From Eriocheir sinensis (taxonomy: Eukaryota > Arthropoda > Malacostraca > Decapoda > Varunidae): DNA of 64,000 bases. How positions within the stretch are numbered: position 1 is the stretch's first letter; every line of letters begins with the position of its first letter. A program made the translations under genes and the position numbers. The notes beneath the pieces are model-generated. The model did no database searches. It was not told the DNA's origin and saw nothing but the letters and a program-made list of their open reading frames with translations. Positions 1 through 13,300 of the stretch are shown piece after piece. The stretch lies in the NCBI RefSeq assembly GCF_024679095.1, contig NC_066518.1, forward strand, positions 4,907,610-4,971,609, written 5' to 3'.

Positions 1-571
1 CAAAGACAGAAGGGGCAGAAAGGGAGGTGGAGTTGCGCTATATGTTAAAGACTCACTTAAATGTTTAGTTAACAACTCAGTCAAAACTAACATGGATTCA
101 GAATCAGTTTGGGTGGACGTTTACAAAGGGAAAGAAAAACTAACTCTAGGAGTTATATACAGGCCACCTAACCTTAACAGGCAGGACACGAGTATATTAC
201 TACAGGAGATTTGAAGGTCTAGTATGAGTAGAAATGTCTGCGTAATTGGGGAATTTAATTATAGGAATATAGACTGGGAAGATCTAGTGGGTGACCTGGA
301 AGCCGAGGACTTTCTTGAAGTTATACAAGATAATTTCCTTAAGCAGGTAGTTACTGAGCCTACCAGAGGAGATAACATATTAGACTTAGTCCTAACCAAT
401 AATGGGAACTTGCTACGTGAGTTGGAGGTGGGCGGAGAGTTTGGAAATAGTGATCACAGAACGGTTCGTTTTAGCTTAGACTGGGCGGTAACCCGCGAAC
501 CAAACCCAGTGTTAGTGCCAGATTTTAGAAGAGCAAACTACGAGGGGCTTCGAAGACATCTTGAAGGGTAA
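1..571 (+). pseudogene. LINE endonuclease domain remnant
   Basis: Conceptual translation gives the middle and end of an exonuclease-endonuclease-phosphatase fold, the nicking enzyme of CR1 LINEs. A GGGVALYVK-like strand is followed by a GVIYRPPN motif near base 150, a GEFNYRNIDW segment near base 250 (the family normally has GDFN) and the SDH catalytic motif near base 450. An in-frame stop near base 213 and a frameshift after base 571 break it. The first part of the domain lies outside the window. Its context is the 5' half of the LINE. The E-for-D change in GDFN may itself be inactivating. Confidence 0.75.
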
Positions 572-924
572 ACTGGGATAATTTAGGGATTCATGAGGGC
601 CAGAACTGCGGATTGGAGCCAGGAGAACCAGGTAGAAATGTCTTACAATAATTTAGTTAGAGTAATAGTAGAGGGCAAGAACAGCATATACCACAGCGAA
701 CACTTAGAAAAGAAAACAATGATCCTAAGTGGATGACTCGTGGACTAAAACACGAGATTGGGTTAAAGAAGGAATTTATCAGAAAATAAAGAATGGGAAA
801 CACATCTCAGGGGCCGGTACGTCGAACTATCTAGATTAGTTAAGAAAACACCAGGATAGCAAAAAGGAACTATGAGATCAAAGTAGCAAATGAGGCGAAA
901 AGTAATCCTAAGGGCTTCTTTCAG

Positions 925-2626
925 ATGTATAGAATAAAAACACGGGAGAAAGTTGGACCGCTGAAAACAAACACAGGGCAGCTAGTAGAAAATTACGAAA
1001 ATATGAGCACATTGTTGAACGACTACTTCCTTTCAGTATTCACACAAGAGGATCGAATGACTATTCCGGAAAGGGTTCAGGTGTACGAGGGCGGGGATGG
1101 CGATAAATTGAGGGATATAATCATTACCAGGCAAGTAGTTCAGGATGAGATAGATAAGCTTAAGAAGAACAAGTCGCCAGGTCCTGACGGATATTTCCGA
1201 GGGTATTAAAGGAGTTAGGTGATATAATCAGTGACCCTAACCGACATCTTTAAGATGTCGGTAAATACTGGCTATGTGCCGAGCCTATGGAAAGTAGCTA
1301 ATGTGACGCCGATTTTAAAAGGGGACAGGTCAGTTACTTCAAACTATCGCCCAATTAGCTTAACATCGGTTATAGGAAGATGCTGGAGTCCATAATAGCC
1401 AGGAACATTCAGGAGCATTTAGAGAAACATAGCAATTCACGACTCGCAGCATGGGTTCACAAAAGGTAGGTCATGCCTCACCAATCTCTTGTCCTTCTAC
1501 AATAAAGTATTTGAGGCGGTTGACAGAGATGAAAATTATGATGTAACCTATCTTGATTTTAGTAAAGCGTTTGACAAAGTTCCTCACCATCGACTGTTGC
1601 TTAAATTACAGGCTCACGGAGTAGAGGGTAAAGTTTGAACTGGGTCAAGGCGTGAAGCTTAGCAATAGGAAGCAAAGAGTGCAAATCAATGGTAAAAGAT
1701 CTGACTGGGGATGTGTTACGAGTGGGGTCCCACAAGGTTCGGTATTAGGTCCACTTTTGTTTATTATTTATATCAGTGACTTAGACACAGGAATTAGTAG
1801 TGATGTTAGTAAGTTTGCAGATGATACCAAGATCGGTAGAGTAATTGAGTCGGATCAGGACGCTAGTATTCTCCAAGGTGAGCTCAACAGATTATATGAC
1901 TGGGCGGATAAATGGCAGATGGAGTTCAATGTAGGGAAGTGCAGTATTCTGAGTGTAGGTAGGAACAACCCCTCACATAACTATTGCTTAAATGACACTC
2001 TCATAAGTAGGTCTGGGTGCGAGAGGGATTTAGGGGTCTTAGTGAGCTCTGATCTCCGTCCAAGGGCACAATGCATTCAAGCTAGAAATCGAGCTAATAG
2101 GGTACTGGGATTTATTTCAAGGAGCGTAAGCAACAGAAGCGCCGAAGGCTTCCTCAAACTATATTTAGCATTAGTTAGACCTCATCTTAACTATGCGGTT
2201 CAGTTCTGGTCACCTTACTATAGAATGGATATCAAAATGTTAGAATCGGTGCAGAGGAGGATGACTAAGATGATTCAGGGGTTGAGAAACTTGCCATACG
2301 AGGAAAGACTCAAACAGTTAAACTTGCATTCTCTAGAAAGGCGAAGGGTGCGTGGAGACATGATCGAGGTTTATAAATGGATGAAGGGCTTTAATAAGGG
2401 AGACATTCATAAGGTTTTGTTGGTAAGAGAACCGGGTAGGACACGAAGTAACGGGTTTAAACTGGATAAATTCAGATTCAACAGGGACATAGGCAAAAAT
2501 TGGTTTACTAACAGGGTGGTGGATGAGTGGAATAGGCTTAGCAGTCATGTGGTGAGTGCCAATACAATTGTCACATTCAAAAATAGACTAGATAAATTCA
2601 TGGACAGCGATATTAGGTGGGGTTAG
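925..2626 (+). pseudogene. LINE reverse transcriptase remnant
   Basis: This covers the linker before the RT (SPGPDG near base 1175) and the RT palm. The palm includes LDFSKAFDKVPH near 1550, GVPQGSVLGPLLF near 1730, and the catalytic FADDTKIG near 1815-1840. After these come the CR1-type C-terminal motifs and a stop at 2624-2626. The FADD aspartates are intact. The reading frame is lost several times between 1200 and 1660, mostly by small deletions in short homopolymers compared with the second copy. From 1652 onward a single frame of 324 codons stays open. This copy could not make an active enzyme as read. Confidence 0.8.
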
Positions 2627-2718
2627 ATACACGGGAGCTTAGGGTCAAAGGAGCTGCCTCGTACAGGCCTACCGGCCTCTTGTAGACTCCTGCGTTCTTA
2701 TGTTCTTATGTTCTTATG

Positions 2719-3290
<572 letters not shown>

Positions 3291-3296
<6 letters not shown>

Positions 3297-3903
3297 GGGG
3301 TGGGAAGGTCTGAGGGAGGGAGGAAGGACACGTAGGTAGGTAGGCAGGAGGGAGGGAGGGAGGGAGGAGGGAGACTGCCAAAGAAGAGGGTCATACATTA
3401 GTTAAAGAATTACCTAGATAACGTGATGGTGGTGGTGGTGGTGGTGGTGGTGACTTAGCTGTAATGGTGGTAGTGGTGGTGGGGGGAAGGGTGTTGGTAG
3501 TGGTAGTTACCCTGGTAAAGGTGTTGGGGGTGGTGATGGTGGTGACTTAGCTGTGATGGTGGTAGTGGTGGTGGTCGTAGTGGTATCTGTGGTGCTGGTA
3601 GTTGTAGGAGGTGACTGCTATTTGTGGTGATAGTGGTGGTTGTGGTTGTGGTGGTGGTGGTGGACGTTGGTGAATGTCATTTGTGAAAGTAGTGGTGATG
3701 GTAATTGTGGTGGAGGTTGTGGTGGTAGTGGTAGGGCTGGTGGCAGGGGTGGTGGTGGTTGCAGTGGTGATGGAGGTAGAAGCTGGCGAGTGTCATTTTT
3801 GTAAGTATTGATGGTGGTAATGGTGGTGGATTTGGCGGTGGCTGTGGTGGTGGTATTGGTGGTCGTGGTGTGGTGGTTATGGTGGTGGTGGTCAAAGATG
3901 GAT
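3291..3903. repeat. G-rich and (GGT)n tract; empty gypsy insertion site
   Basis: Starts with GGGAGG-type runs and continues as degenerate GGT/GTGGTG repeats to about 3903. At 3880-3895 the GTGGT immediately precedes CAAAGATGGATGA. In copies B, C and D the same junction is split by a Ty3/gypsy element flanked by GTGGT, so this is the unoccupied target. No gene is seen; His/Pro/Thr-rich frames are repeat artefacts. Confidence 0.9.
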
Positions 3904-4423
3904 GAATCCCTGGGTCGCGCGGCTTGAAGTCTCGCTGGCATCCTGTCCGCCAACACTGAAGGGGCAAGAAGGAGGCTGACGGCCGGGAGGGATGTTTAAT
4001 TCAACCTCCTTGGGATTGGCCGGATTGAAATGTTTTGTCCTTGGTTTTTAGTCTTTTCTCTGAATGTAGGTCACGAAGCTGAACAAACAACCACACCAAA
4101 ACAGGCAGGTAGGCAGGTACTTAAATAGTTAGTTAATAGCTAGTCAGACAGCTAGGAAGAGTTAGCTGGTTAGATATTCAGTTAGATAGTTATTTAGTTT
4201 TTTTTTCTTCAGTATTTTGTGTTTTTTTATCATATTTTGTTGTGTTGATCCTGTTTTTTTTTTGTTTTTTTTGTTATATGTTCCTTCTCTTTAGTCGTCT
4301 GCTTTACGATTCATTTATTTGTTATTTCGCTCGTATTAAATAGATGAATGAGTGGAAATGTCCGGAGGGGGAAATGTTCAAAAGGGAATATGTTAAGGGG
4401 GGAGTATGTCCGGCACCCACTAG
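3904..4423. other. Array spacer, copy A
   Basis: Non-repetitive spacer running from the gypsy target site to the (TAC)n microsatellite. It contains short GGTAGGCAGG and TAGTTAG-like runs and T-rich stretches. I see no coding potential. It recurs almost unchanged at 14,330, 24,900 and 38,629. Confidence 0.8.
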
Positions 4424-4473
<50 letters not shown>

Positions 4474-4556
4474 TTACTTTTACTACCACTACCACTGTAC
4501 TACTATACTACTACTACTACTACTACCACTACTGCTACTACTACTACTATTACTAA
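4424..4556. repeat. (TAC)n microsatellite, copy A
   Basis: Imperfect ACT/TAC trinucleotide array. Repeated in units B, C and D with different lengths and lost from unit E. Confidence 0.95.
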
Positions 4557-4837
4557 ACTATTTGCTACATGGTAAGGCCAACATTTGATATCGTTTGTCT
4601 TTGTAAAATCTGAAGCGGTCTTCGTTGCCACGCATGAAGGCAGGGCCGTATACCTCACAGTCCATCGGGGACCCTCCACTAATACCCGAGGGGTCCCCCG
4701 TTAAATGTAAATGTTCGTGGGTCTTGTAAGCGGGAAAAAGCTTCGTAAAACTACATGCATTCCTCTAAAACAGTATATTCCAAAATAGAGCATAAAATTT
4801 AGTAAGTTTTTCAACTCGGTCAAACATGTGCCCATTT

Positions 4838-4925
4838 GCTTAACTATAAAGGAATAGATAAAATATTCTTAATTCTTTTGAATGGCAACTATTCGCAAAT
4901 AAATCTTGATAAGTAAGAAAATATA
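4838..4925 (+). repeat. 88-bp direct repeat, left side of gene A
   Basis: Begins GCTTAACTATAAAGGAATAG and ends in GATAAGTAAGAAAATA. A close copy in the same orientation lies at 7776-7863, so the pair brackets the gene and the LINE relic. Similarity continues weakly past the right end (CCTTGGGT shared). Confidence 0.85.
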
Positions 4926-4950
4926 ATGCACTCTTAGCCTTGGGTCGTTA

Positions 4951-5107
4951 GATCAATATAGATTTGTTAAACATGCAGGCAGGAATTGGTTTGCTAATAG
5001 AATGGTAGACGAATGGAAGAGACTTGGCAGTCGTGCATGTGGTGAATTTCACTGTGATAGGCACACTATTATTAATAGGTAAGGTAAATTCATTAATAGG
5101 ATAATAG
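4951..5107 (+). pseudogene. Decayed CR1 LINE 3'-end relic, copy A
   Basis: Translates in one frame as a diverged version of the C-terminus of the full LINE. RNWFANRMVDEWKRLGS here corresponds to KNWFTNRVVDEWNRLSS in the element at 2490-2560, and GKFINR corresponds to DKFMDS, with one in-frame stop between. It is much older than the two full LINE copies and present in all five units, so it predates the array. It ends next to the gene's polyadenylation signal on the opposite strand. Confidence 0.75.
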
Positions 5108-5108
5108 T

Positions 5109-5114
5109 TTTATT
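5109..5114 (-). terminator. Polyadenylation signal AATAAA, gene A
   Basis: Minus-strand AATAAA about 165 bases after the stop codon of the repeat-protein gene and adjacent to the LINE relic. The position is conserved in B, C and E and mutated in D. Confidence 0.5.
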
Positions 5115-5278
5115 GTAAAGGTTTTCATTGATAAGATAAGAAATACAGCTGGAGCTCCTCCCCTGAAGGTGTAATAAGAGCGACGGTCACTAAAGGAAGT
5201 CTCGCTCCCCGGGAGTGTGGCTCAGGATGTGGCTCGCGCCTGCGCCGGGGGTCACTGGTGAGTGTGTTACCAGGCTGC

Positions 5279-7595
5279 TTAGTGAAGCAAGACAATGTAC
5301 ACAACGACACCACAGATGGCCGTGACGTCCAGGAAGGCATCAGCCTCATCAGACCAGTCATCACTGGTTATCAATTCGAGGGCATCCCATGAATCCTCAT
5401 CCTCATCGGTGATGGCGGCCACCGATTCGGCGGATGCCCATGGATCATCATCCTCATCAGACCAGTCATTACTGGTTATCAATTCGAGGGCATCCCATGG
5501 ATCCTCATCCTCATCAGACCAGTCATTACTGGTTATCAATTCGAGGGCATCCCATGGATCATCATCCTCATCAGACCAGTCATTACTGGTTATCAATTCG
5601 AGGGCATCCCATAGATCATCATCCTCATCAGACCAGTCATTACTGGTTATCAATTCGAGGGCATCCCATGGATCATCATCCTCATCAGACCAGTCATTAC
5701 TGGTTATCAAGTCGAGGGCATTCCATGGAGCATCAACCTCAGCAGACCAGTCATTACAGGTTATCAATTCGAGGGCATCCCATGGATCATCATCCTCATC
5801 AGACCAGTCATTACTGGTTATTAATTCGAGGGCATCCCATGGATCATCATCCTCATCAGACCAGTCATTACTGGTTATCAATTCGAGGGCATCCCATGGA
5901 TCCTCAGCCTCATCAGACCAGTCATTACTGGTTATCAATTCGAGGGCATCCCATGGATCATCATCCTCATCAGACCAGTCATTACTGGTTATCAATTCGA
6001 GGGCATTCCATGGATCATCATCCTCATCAGACCAGTCATTACTGGTTATCAATTCGAGGGCATCCCATGGATCCTCAGCCTCATCAGACCAGTCATCACT
6101 GTTTATCAATTCGAGGGCATCCCATGGATCATCAGCTTCATCGGTGATGGCGGTCACCGATTCGGCGGATGCCCATGGATCATCACCCTCATCAGACGAG
6201 TCATCACGGGTCGTCACTTCAAGGAGTGCCAATGGAACATCACCCTCATCAGACGAGTCATCACGGGTCATTGCTTCAAAGGCTGGCCATGGATCATCAC
6301 TCTCATCAGACGAGTCATCACGGGTCGTCACTTCAAGGAGTGCCAATGGAACATCACCCTTATCAGACGAGTCATCACGGGTCATTGCTTCAAAGGCTGG
6401 CCACGGATCATCACCCTCATCAGACGAGTCATCACGGGTCGTCACTTCAAGGAGTGCCAATGGAACATCAGCCTCATCGGTGATGGCGGTCACCAATTCG
6501 GCGGGTGCCAATGGATCATCAGCCTCCACGGACCAGTCATCACGGGTCATTGCTTCAAAGGCTGCCCATGAATCATCAGCCTCATCGGTGATGGCGGTCA
6601 CCAATTCGGCGGGTGCCCATGAATCATCAGCCTCCACGGACCAGTCATCACGGGTCATTGCTTCAAAGGCTGCCCATGAATCATCAGCCTCATCGGTGAT
6701 GGCGGTCACCAATTCGGCGGGTGCCCATGGATCATCAGCCTCCACGGACCAGTCATCACGGGTCATTGCTTCAAAGGCTGCCCATGAATCATCAGCCTCA
6801 TCGGTGATGGCGGTCACCAATTCGGCGGGTGCCCATGAATCATCAGCCTCCACGGACCAGTCATCACGGGTCATTGCTTCAAAGGCTGCCCATGAATCAT
6901 CAGCCTCGACCATAGCAACAGAGGTCACCAAGTCTAGGGCTGCCCATGAATCATCAGCCTCCACGGACCAGTCATCACGGGTCATTGCTTCAAAGGCTGC
7001 CCATGAATCCTCAGCCTCGACCATAGCAACAGAGGTCACCAAGTCTGGGGCTGCCCATGAATCATCAGCCTCCACTGACCAGTCATTATGGGTCGTCACT
7101 TCAAAGGCTGCCCATGCATCAGCCTCATCGGTCCTGGCCACCCCGTCAGTGGCCGCACGCGGTGCAGGGGTCACCGCCCGGACGGGCTCGCCACACCGCC
7201 TCCCGTTGCACCGGAGGCTGGTGAAGGCGGGCCCGTCGTCTGAAGAAGAGCGAGAAGTGTAGGCCGCTGATGTTGTCCAGCAGCCAGGCCAGCGGGATGG
7301 AAGAGGTGAAGACTGGCTTCCTAAGCGAGGCGAATTGCACCCTGACGGCCGCGTTGCCGTCTTTCTTGCACAGCTTCGCCAAGGGCACACGCAGCTCACC
7401 CTCGGCGTGGCAGCCTTGAATCCCTGCGACGCAAGACCAGCCTTCCACGGGGAGCTTGACGGAGGCGACCGTACGCCTCCTCTTCAGGCAGCAGGTGGAG
7501 TCCTTGCACGAGAGCTTGATGGAGTCCACCAGGGAGGAGCCTCGCTCCAGGGTTACCCACACGTTAAATTTCTGTCGAGATGCAGAGTTTCCCAT
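5279..7595 (-). pseudogene. Acidic Trp-repeat protein gene, copy A (one frameshift)
   Basis: Intronless minus-strand gene homologous to the open copies B and D. The N-terminal domain starts with MGNSAS at 7593-7595 and the acidic repeats stay open to a stop at 5279. Near 7240-7250 the sequence is one base longer than in B, which puts the domain and the repeats in different frames. All three 19-residue repeat classes are present, and the hydrophobic end (VVVYIVLLH) is kept. An in-frame ATG 35 codons upstream exists, but that extension is frameshifted in D and E, so I take MGNSAS as the start. Apart from the single indel the copy is whole, so it may be functional if the indel is a sequencing error. 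Confidence 0.65.
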
Positions 7596-7775
7596 CGTTG
7601 TTTCGATGTGATACAAAAAAATTATCCGAATATTGAGGAAATCGTGTTCGGTAATAAAAGGAGGTGCTATGTCCATGAAGACCGACTGGCCCCCAGCCAA
7701 TTCTTTCTGCTATAATCTTGCCTAGTCGGCTAAGTAGTGCAGTTCACGCGCCGGATGGCGGGTGACAGGGCTGTT

Positions 7776-7863
7776 GCTAAACTATAAAGGAATAGATCAA
7801 ATATTCTTAATTCTTGTGAATGGCAACTATTCCGAAATAAATCTTGATAAGTAAGAAAAAATA
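7776..7863 (+). repeat. 88-bp direct repeat, right side of gene A
   Basis: Same-orientation partner of 4838-4925, differing at a handful of bases. It sits about 180 bases upstream of the gene's start codon, so the minus-strand gene would be transcribed out of it. On the minus strand it contains CTTTATAG, a possible but weak TATA-like element. Confidence 0.8.
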
Positions 7864-7941
7864 ACCTTGCTTAACTTTTATTTCATGCATAATGCGTGGA
7901 TAACATGCCTTGGGTTCTTCATACATTAGTTATTTCCCAGT

Positions 7942-8361
7942 GTGTCGCGTAGGTACTCTTTCCCTCCATATCTGTTCCCTTTATCCCGTGTCCGTCCATT
8001 GCGATTTCTTAATTTTAGTTGCCTTTCTGCCTACTACACCCCTGGATTGTTACTAATGAGACCAGAGGACATCCAACACCTACTTGCTCTATTATTGTTA
8101 TTATTATTACTATTATCATCATCATCGTATATAGTAGTAGTATTACAGCTCGTATTAGCCTATGCCTCTCCATGTTGTACTCAGTCTTTCTTCGCTAAAT
8201 ACAAAGTTCTCATTTACTACTCAACGGCAGGTTTTATAGTTTTCACCTTCTTTGAATTCCACATATGGTACTTTACACCCAATTACTTTTTTTGCTTTGC
8301 ACGTCTGCGTCATATTATTACTAACAGTGGACATCAGATTGTTGGATCATTATTACAGTAA
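7942..8361 (+). other. Open frame of 139 codons, hydrophobic, doubtful
   Basis: Opens with GTG; the first ATG is at about 8056 and would give roughly 100 residues. The product has a poly-Leu run encoded by TTA/TTATTA repeats and several hydrophobic stretches (YIVVVLQLVLAY, GFIVFTFFEF). The frame has the same length in all five units, with only substitutions, many of them replacing amino acids. Because the units are recent duplicates this is weak evidence for a gene. No recognisable family. Confidence 0.2.
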
Positions 8362-8575
8362 ATATGAGATATATGGATAATTTTTAGAGGTGTTCATCAT
8401 CCAGTAAAGTGGTTCGTGGAAAGTTGATATCATAGGAATAAGGTCTGGAAACACGTAGTTGGAACTTGGAGTATGGGCGTTGTGCTGAGTTTTTCCGTGG
8501 TTATGGTCTAAGAGTCTGGAGGAACGGTCAAAGGGAAATCAAGAATGAGCTCGGGAGGCAGCATGAGCCAAGAAT

Positions 8576-8700
8576 AGATGGCGTCACTATAAACACTTGC
8601 CTGCGCCACGATGGGCTCGAGCCGACCACCAGGCCTCCAAAGAAAGCCTACCGGCACCATAGGCCAAGATGTAAAAAAATAAATAAATAAAGATAGTAGC

Positions 8701-8748
<48 letters not shown>
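8576..8748 (+). repeat. SINE-like dispersed repeat with (TAG)n tail, unit A
   Basis: About 115 bases from AGATGGCGTCACTATAAACA to an A-rich end (GATGTAAAAAAATAAATAAA), followed by (TAG)n. The same sequence occurs reverse-complemented and diverged at about 45,905-46,000, outside the array units, so it is a mobile repeat and not just part of the array. The A-rich 3' end plus simple-repeat tail fits a SINE. Confidence 0.65.
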
Positions 8749-9160
8749 TTTCTAGTACTGTATTCCAATGTATTTAAGAAGGTGTAATGTACAATATGAC
8801 CGTAACTGGTGAGTGAAGGAACGCGTGCCGTAAAAAGGGTTGCCCTTAATGATTTTATCTTGTCTGCTTTCCCTGATTAGTCATTTTTCTTTTTTCTGCA
8901 TTAAAGAAAAAGGTTTTGCTAAATGTTTTTTTCCTGATATTTGGAAATTTATGTTCAGTGTTTATTTATTGATATCTTTCTGTGTTTGGTTTATGGCTTT
9001 TGTTTTGTGGTCAGCTTTTGTTCATTTGCTTCCTTTTCAGTCGCGTTACAATTCTGATATTTTGACGCGTTTCCATTTGCGGGAACATAAAAGATTCTGG
9101 CAGTCGCTCTCCTTTTAGTATATGCACTCCTCTGGTTTCTTCCTCTGACCCTCACACCCT
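8749..9160. other. Array spacer between SINE-like repeat and CT tract, unit A
   Basis: AT-rich non-repetitive sequence with T-rich stretches. A 92-codon hydrophobic open frame is present but shows no family features. Repeated at 19,355, 30,458, 43,537 and 54,276. Confidence 0.7.
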
Positions 9161-10072
<912 letters not shown>

Positions 10073-10357
10073 TGTTGTAAAAGATGAAAAACCTGACATA
10101 GGTTTTATTGCACACAAACAACTGGAGTCACCTCCTGAAACAATAGAAACAGCCACTATTACAACACGCACTACTTTACATGCACAATAACAAACAAATA
10201 CATCAAAGTAAGTGCCAGACAACACAGGGACATCCACAAGCAATAATATGCGCGAAGACACACAAATAGCAACATAATAAGCTGGTAAATGCAAGCAGAG
10301 AAACACAACGTACATGAGAGCATAAATGTAAAACTACATTGAACATATATTACCACA
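10073..10357 (-). repeat. 3' LTR of gypsy copy B
   Basis: 285 bp, TG...CA ends, next to the polypurine tract, so it is the 3' LTR of the minus-strand element. Confidence 0.92.
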
Positions 10358-10376
10358 TTCTCCCCACCTATGAAAT

Positions 10377-13300
10377 TCAAGCAGCATAATCATCAAAATA
10401 CTTAGGTGCCCGCCGGGTCCTTTCGGACCTCCGGAGTGGTACAGGTGTAGTGCCTTGACCAGATGCAGCAGGATGCTCTTGAACAGCACTTTCCCCGGGT
10501 GTAACGTCATGAGTGACTTCTTGAAGAGCAGGTTCCGAGTTTGCTCTAGCATCTGGACGGCGCACCTCAGACTCTGATATACCTAGAGACTCTAGAGATT
10601 GCGGCAGTGAAGGTCTGGTGGCCTCCACGCTGCTACTATCATCACCACTTAAAGGTGCAAGATGCCTCAAAGACACAGTGGACTCTCTACCATCAGGAAA
10701 CTTGACATGGGCATATTCAGGATTAGCTTCTACTATTTCTACTTCATCTACTAGAGGGTCATTCTTGCTGTGCCGTACTTGTCGTCTTAATAGAGCGGGA
10801 CCTTTGGTGATGAGCCAGGTAGGCAACGTACGACCTGACGTGGACTTCCGAGGATGCTTTAGGAAACGCTCGTGTGGTGTACAATTAGTTGACGTACATA
10901 GCAGGGAACGGATAGAGTGAAGTGCATCTGGGAGGACAACTTCCCATTGCGAGACATCAAGATTCCTTGTTCTGAGAGCTATCCGAATGGTTTTCCATAT
11001 GATTCCATTGTACCTCTCCACCTGACCATTGCCCCTTGGGTTGTAGGGCGTAGTGCGACTGGTAGCCACTCCTTTCTCTAGTAAGAATTTCTTCAGTTCT
11101 TCTGACATGAAAGAGGCTCCCCTGTCTGAGTGTACGTATGCTGGCATTCCGAATAGTGCAAACAGTTGTACCAAACACCCGATGATAGCACCAGCAGTCA
11201 TGTCTGAACAAGGGAACGCAAAAGGGAACCGTGAGAATTCGTCAATGACTGTGAGCAAGTATCTGTTTTTCGACTGTGACGGAAGGGGCCCCTTAAAATC
11301 CAAGTTCAATCTCTCGTATGGCTGAGTAGCTTTCACCAGATGGCCATCATCAGGCTTATAGAACTGAGGTTTGACAGTAGAGCAGATTGGACAAGAAGCA
11401 GTAACCTTCTTTACATCCTCAACAGAATAAGCCAGGTTCCGAACTCGGATGAAATGCACCATCCTTGACACTCCAGGATGACATAGACTTTCATGCAGTT
11501 GTTTGAGTTTGTCTGTAGCTACAGCACCACAGACACGCGAGAGAGCATCTGCAGGAATGTTTTCCGTACCTGGACGATACACTATATCGTAGTGGTAGCA
11601 TGACAGTTCAATGCGCCACCTGGCTATCTTGTCGTTCTTGATTTTGCTTGAAGATCTTGTGTCGAACATGAATGTTACACTTCGCTGGTCAGTAATCAGC
11701 TTAAAGTGATGACCAATTAGGTAATGCTTCCACTTTCTGAGGGCCTCAACTATGGCATAAGCTTCTTTCTCTACTGAAGAATGCCTTTGTTCACTGTCAG
11801 AGAGAGTGCGAGAGAAGAACGCTACAGGACGTCCATTCTGAGTGAGAGTAGCGGCAATGGCATGGTCTGAGGCATCTGTTTCGACTGTGAAAGGGATGTA
11901 GGATCAATGGCTTGCACCACGGACTTCGCAATTTCATTCTTCAATTTCTCAAAAGTCAGAGAAGCTTCACAAGACAATGGGACTCTCGTGGAGTGTGCAA
12001 GAGGCCGGACTGTCTCAGAGAAGTTGGGTATCCATCGGGAGTACTGAGCAAGCCACCCCAACATTCTCCGAAGAGAGGCAGTATCCTTGGGAAGGGGTAG
12101 ACTCAAGAGAGGCTGCAGTCGTTCTGGATCAGGTCTGATCTCTCCGTCCTTTATAGAGTATCCCAGAAGGTTTATAGACTGTGTCCTGAAATCACACTTG
12201 TCATGATTAAAGGTGAGGTTGTAATCCTTCGCCACTTTCAAGAAATGATTTAGGTTTTGTCATGCTCCTCTTCCGTCTCTCCACATACAGTCACATTGTC
12301 CACATAAGCAAATGCCCCTTCCACCTTTTCTTTTGCAAGGATCTGATCCACAACTCGTTGGAAAGCGGCCACTCCGTTCTTCACACCAAATGGGATTCGA
12401 TTGAACTCATACAGCTTTCCACTCGCCTCAAAAGCAGTGTACAACTTTTCGTCTTCTCTTATTGGCACTTGGTGGTAGGCGCTCTTCAGGTCCAAGGTGC
12501 TAAACACTTTAAATCTTGAGACATTGTTCACTGTTTCATCGATCCGAGGCAAAGGGTAAGCATCCAGCTCAGTAAACCTGTTTATAGTTTGTGAATAATC
12601 AATCACCATTCTCTTCCTGTGATTGTGCCCTGCAGTGATTAGCACCTGGGCCCTCCATGGAGACTGGCTGGGTCTTATTATTCCTTCTTGAAGCATTCTA
12701 CCAATTTCAGTTTTGACAAATTCCTTATCAGCCTGAGAGTAATGTCTCGACTTTGCAGCAATGGGTCTGCAGTCTGCTGTCAGATTGCTGAAGAGTGCGG
12801 GCGCAACCAACTTCACTGCAGCCAGCCCACCTATCCTGAGTGTTGGGCGTGCTCCTCCAAAAGCCATTTCTAGAGCAGAATGATTCTTCAAGAATTCATG
12901 CCCCAAAATTACATCACTACACAGGGCTGGCAGCACTTTGAGTTTTACACTAGGATAAATTTGTCCCTGCAGCTCCACATCCACACAACAATGACCTAAG
13001 ATTTTGGACGAGAGACGCATCAGCCATGGAGACGTGCCCGTCGTCAGGAAGTATGATTAGGTTGTTTTCTTTAGCAATCTTCTGACTCACAAAATTTTCC
13101 GAGCTTCCTGTATCAATAAGTGCATTAACAGGAGACCATTAACTATCAAACAACTCAAAGATTTACTAAGACTACTAGGCGCAGCCCCAGACACAGTAGC
13201 CAGTGTTGCTGCCGAATATTTAGTTTTACCAGCAGAGGTATCCCCTACCGGTTTCCCTGACCTACACACTTTTGCATAATGTCCTTGTTTCTTACACTTT

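Larger units (their letters stand above)
1..2718 (+). mobile_element. CR1-clade non-LTR retrotransposon, copy 1, cut by window edge
   Basis: The window opens inside a LINE. Reading left to right it gives the middle of an AP-type endonuclease domain, then a reverse transcriptase, then a C-terminal thumb-like region, a short 3' UTR and three exact copies of the octamer TTCTTATG at 2695-2718. An 8-bp 3' microsatellite in place of a poly(A) tail is characteristic of the CR1/L3 clade, and the C-terminal region (QRR.TKMI.GL, YEERL, LERRR.RGD) is of CR1 type. Relative to the copy at 30,886-33,588 it carries many one- or two-base deletions, so it cannot be translated as it stands. It lies immediately left of the CT/(GA)n tract, at the same place as the second copy. 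Confidence 0.85.

Noticed and set aside
3618..3967. His/Pro/Thr-rich minus-strand frames over (GGT)n tracts
   Set aside because: Trinucleotide repeat artefact present at every unit.
5295..7262. Long plus-strand Ser-rich open frame over gene A (and equivalents at 15,721-17,997 and 40,037-42,199)
   Set aside because: It is the antisense of the minus-strand repeats; it begins in the gene's antisense C-terminus, ends in the antisense of its N-terminal domain, and has no supporting features of its own.
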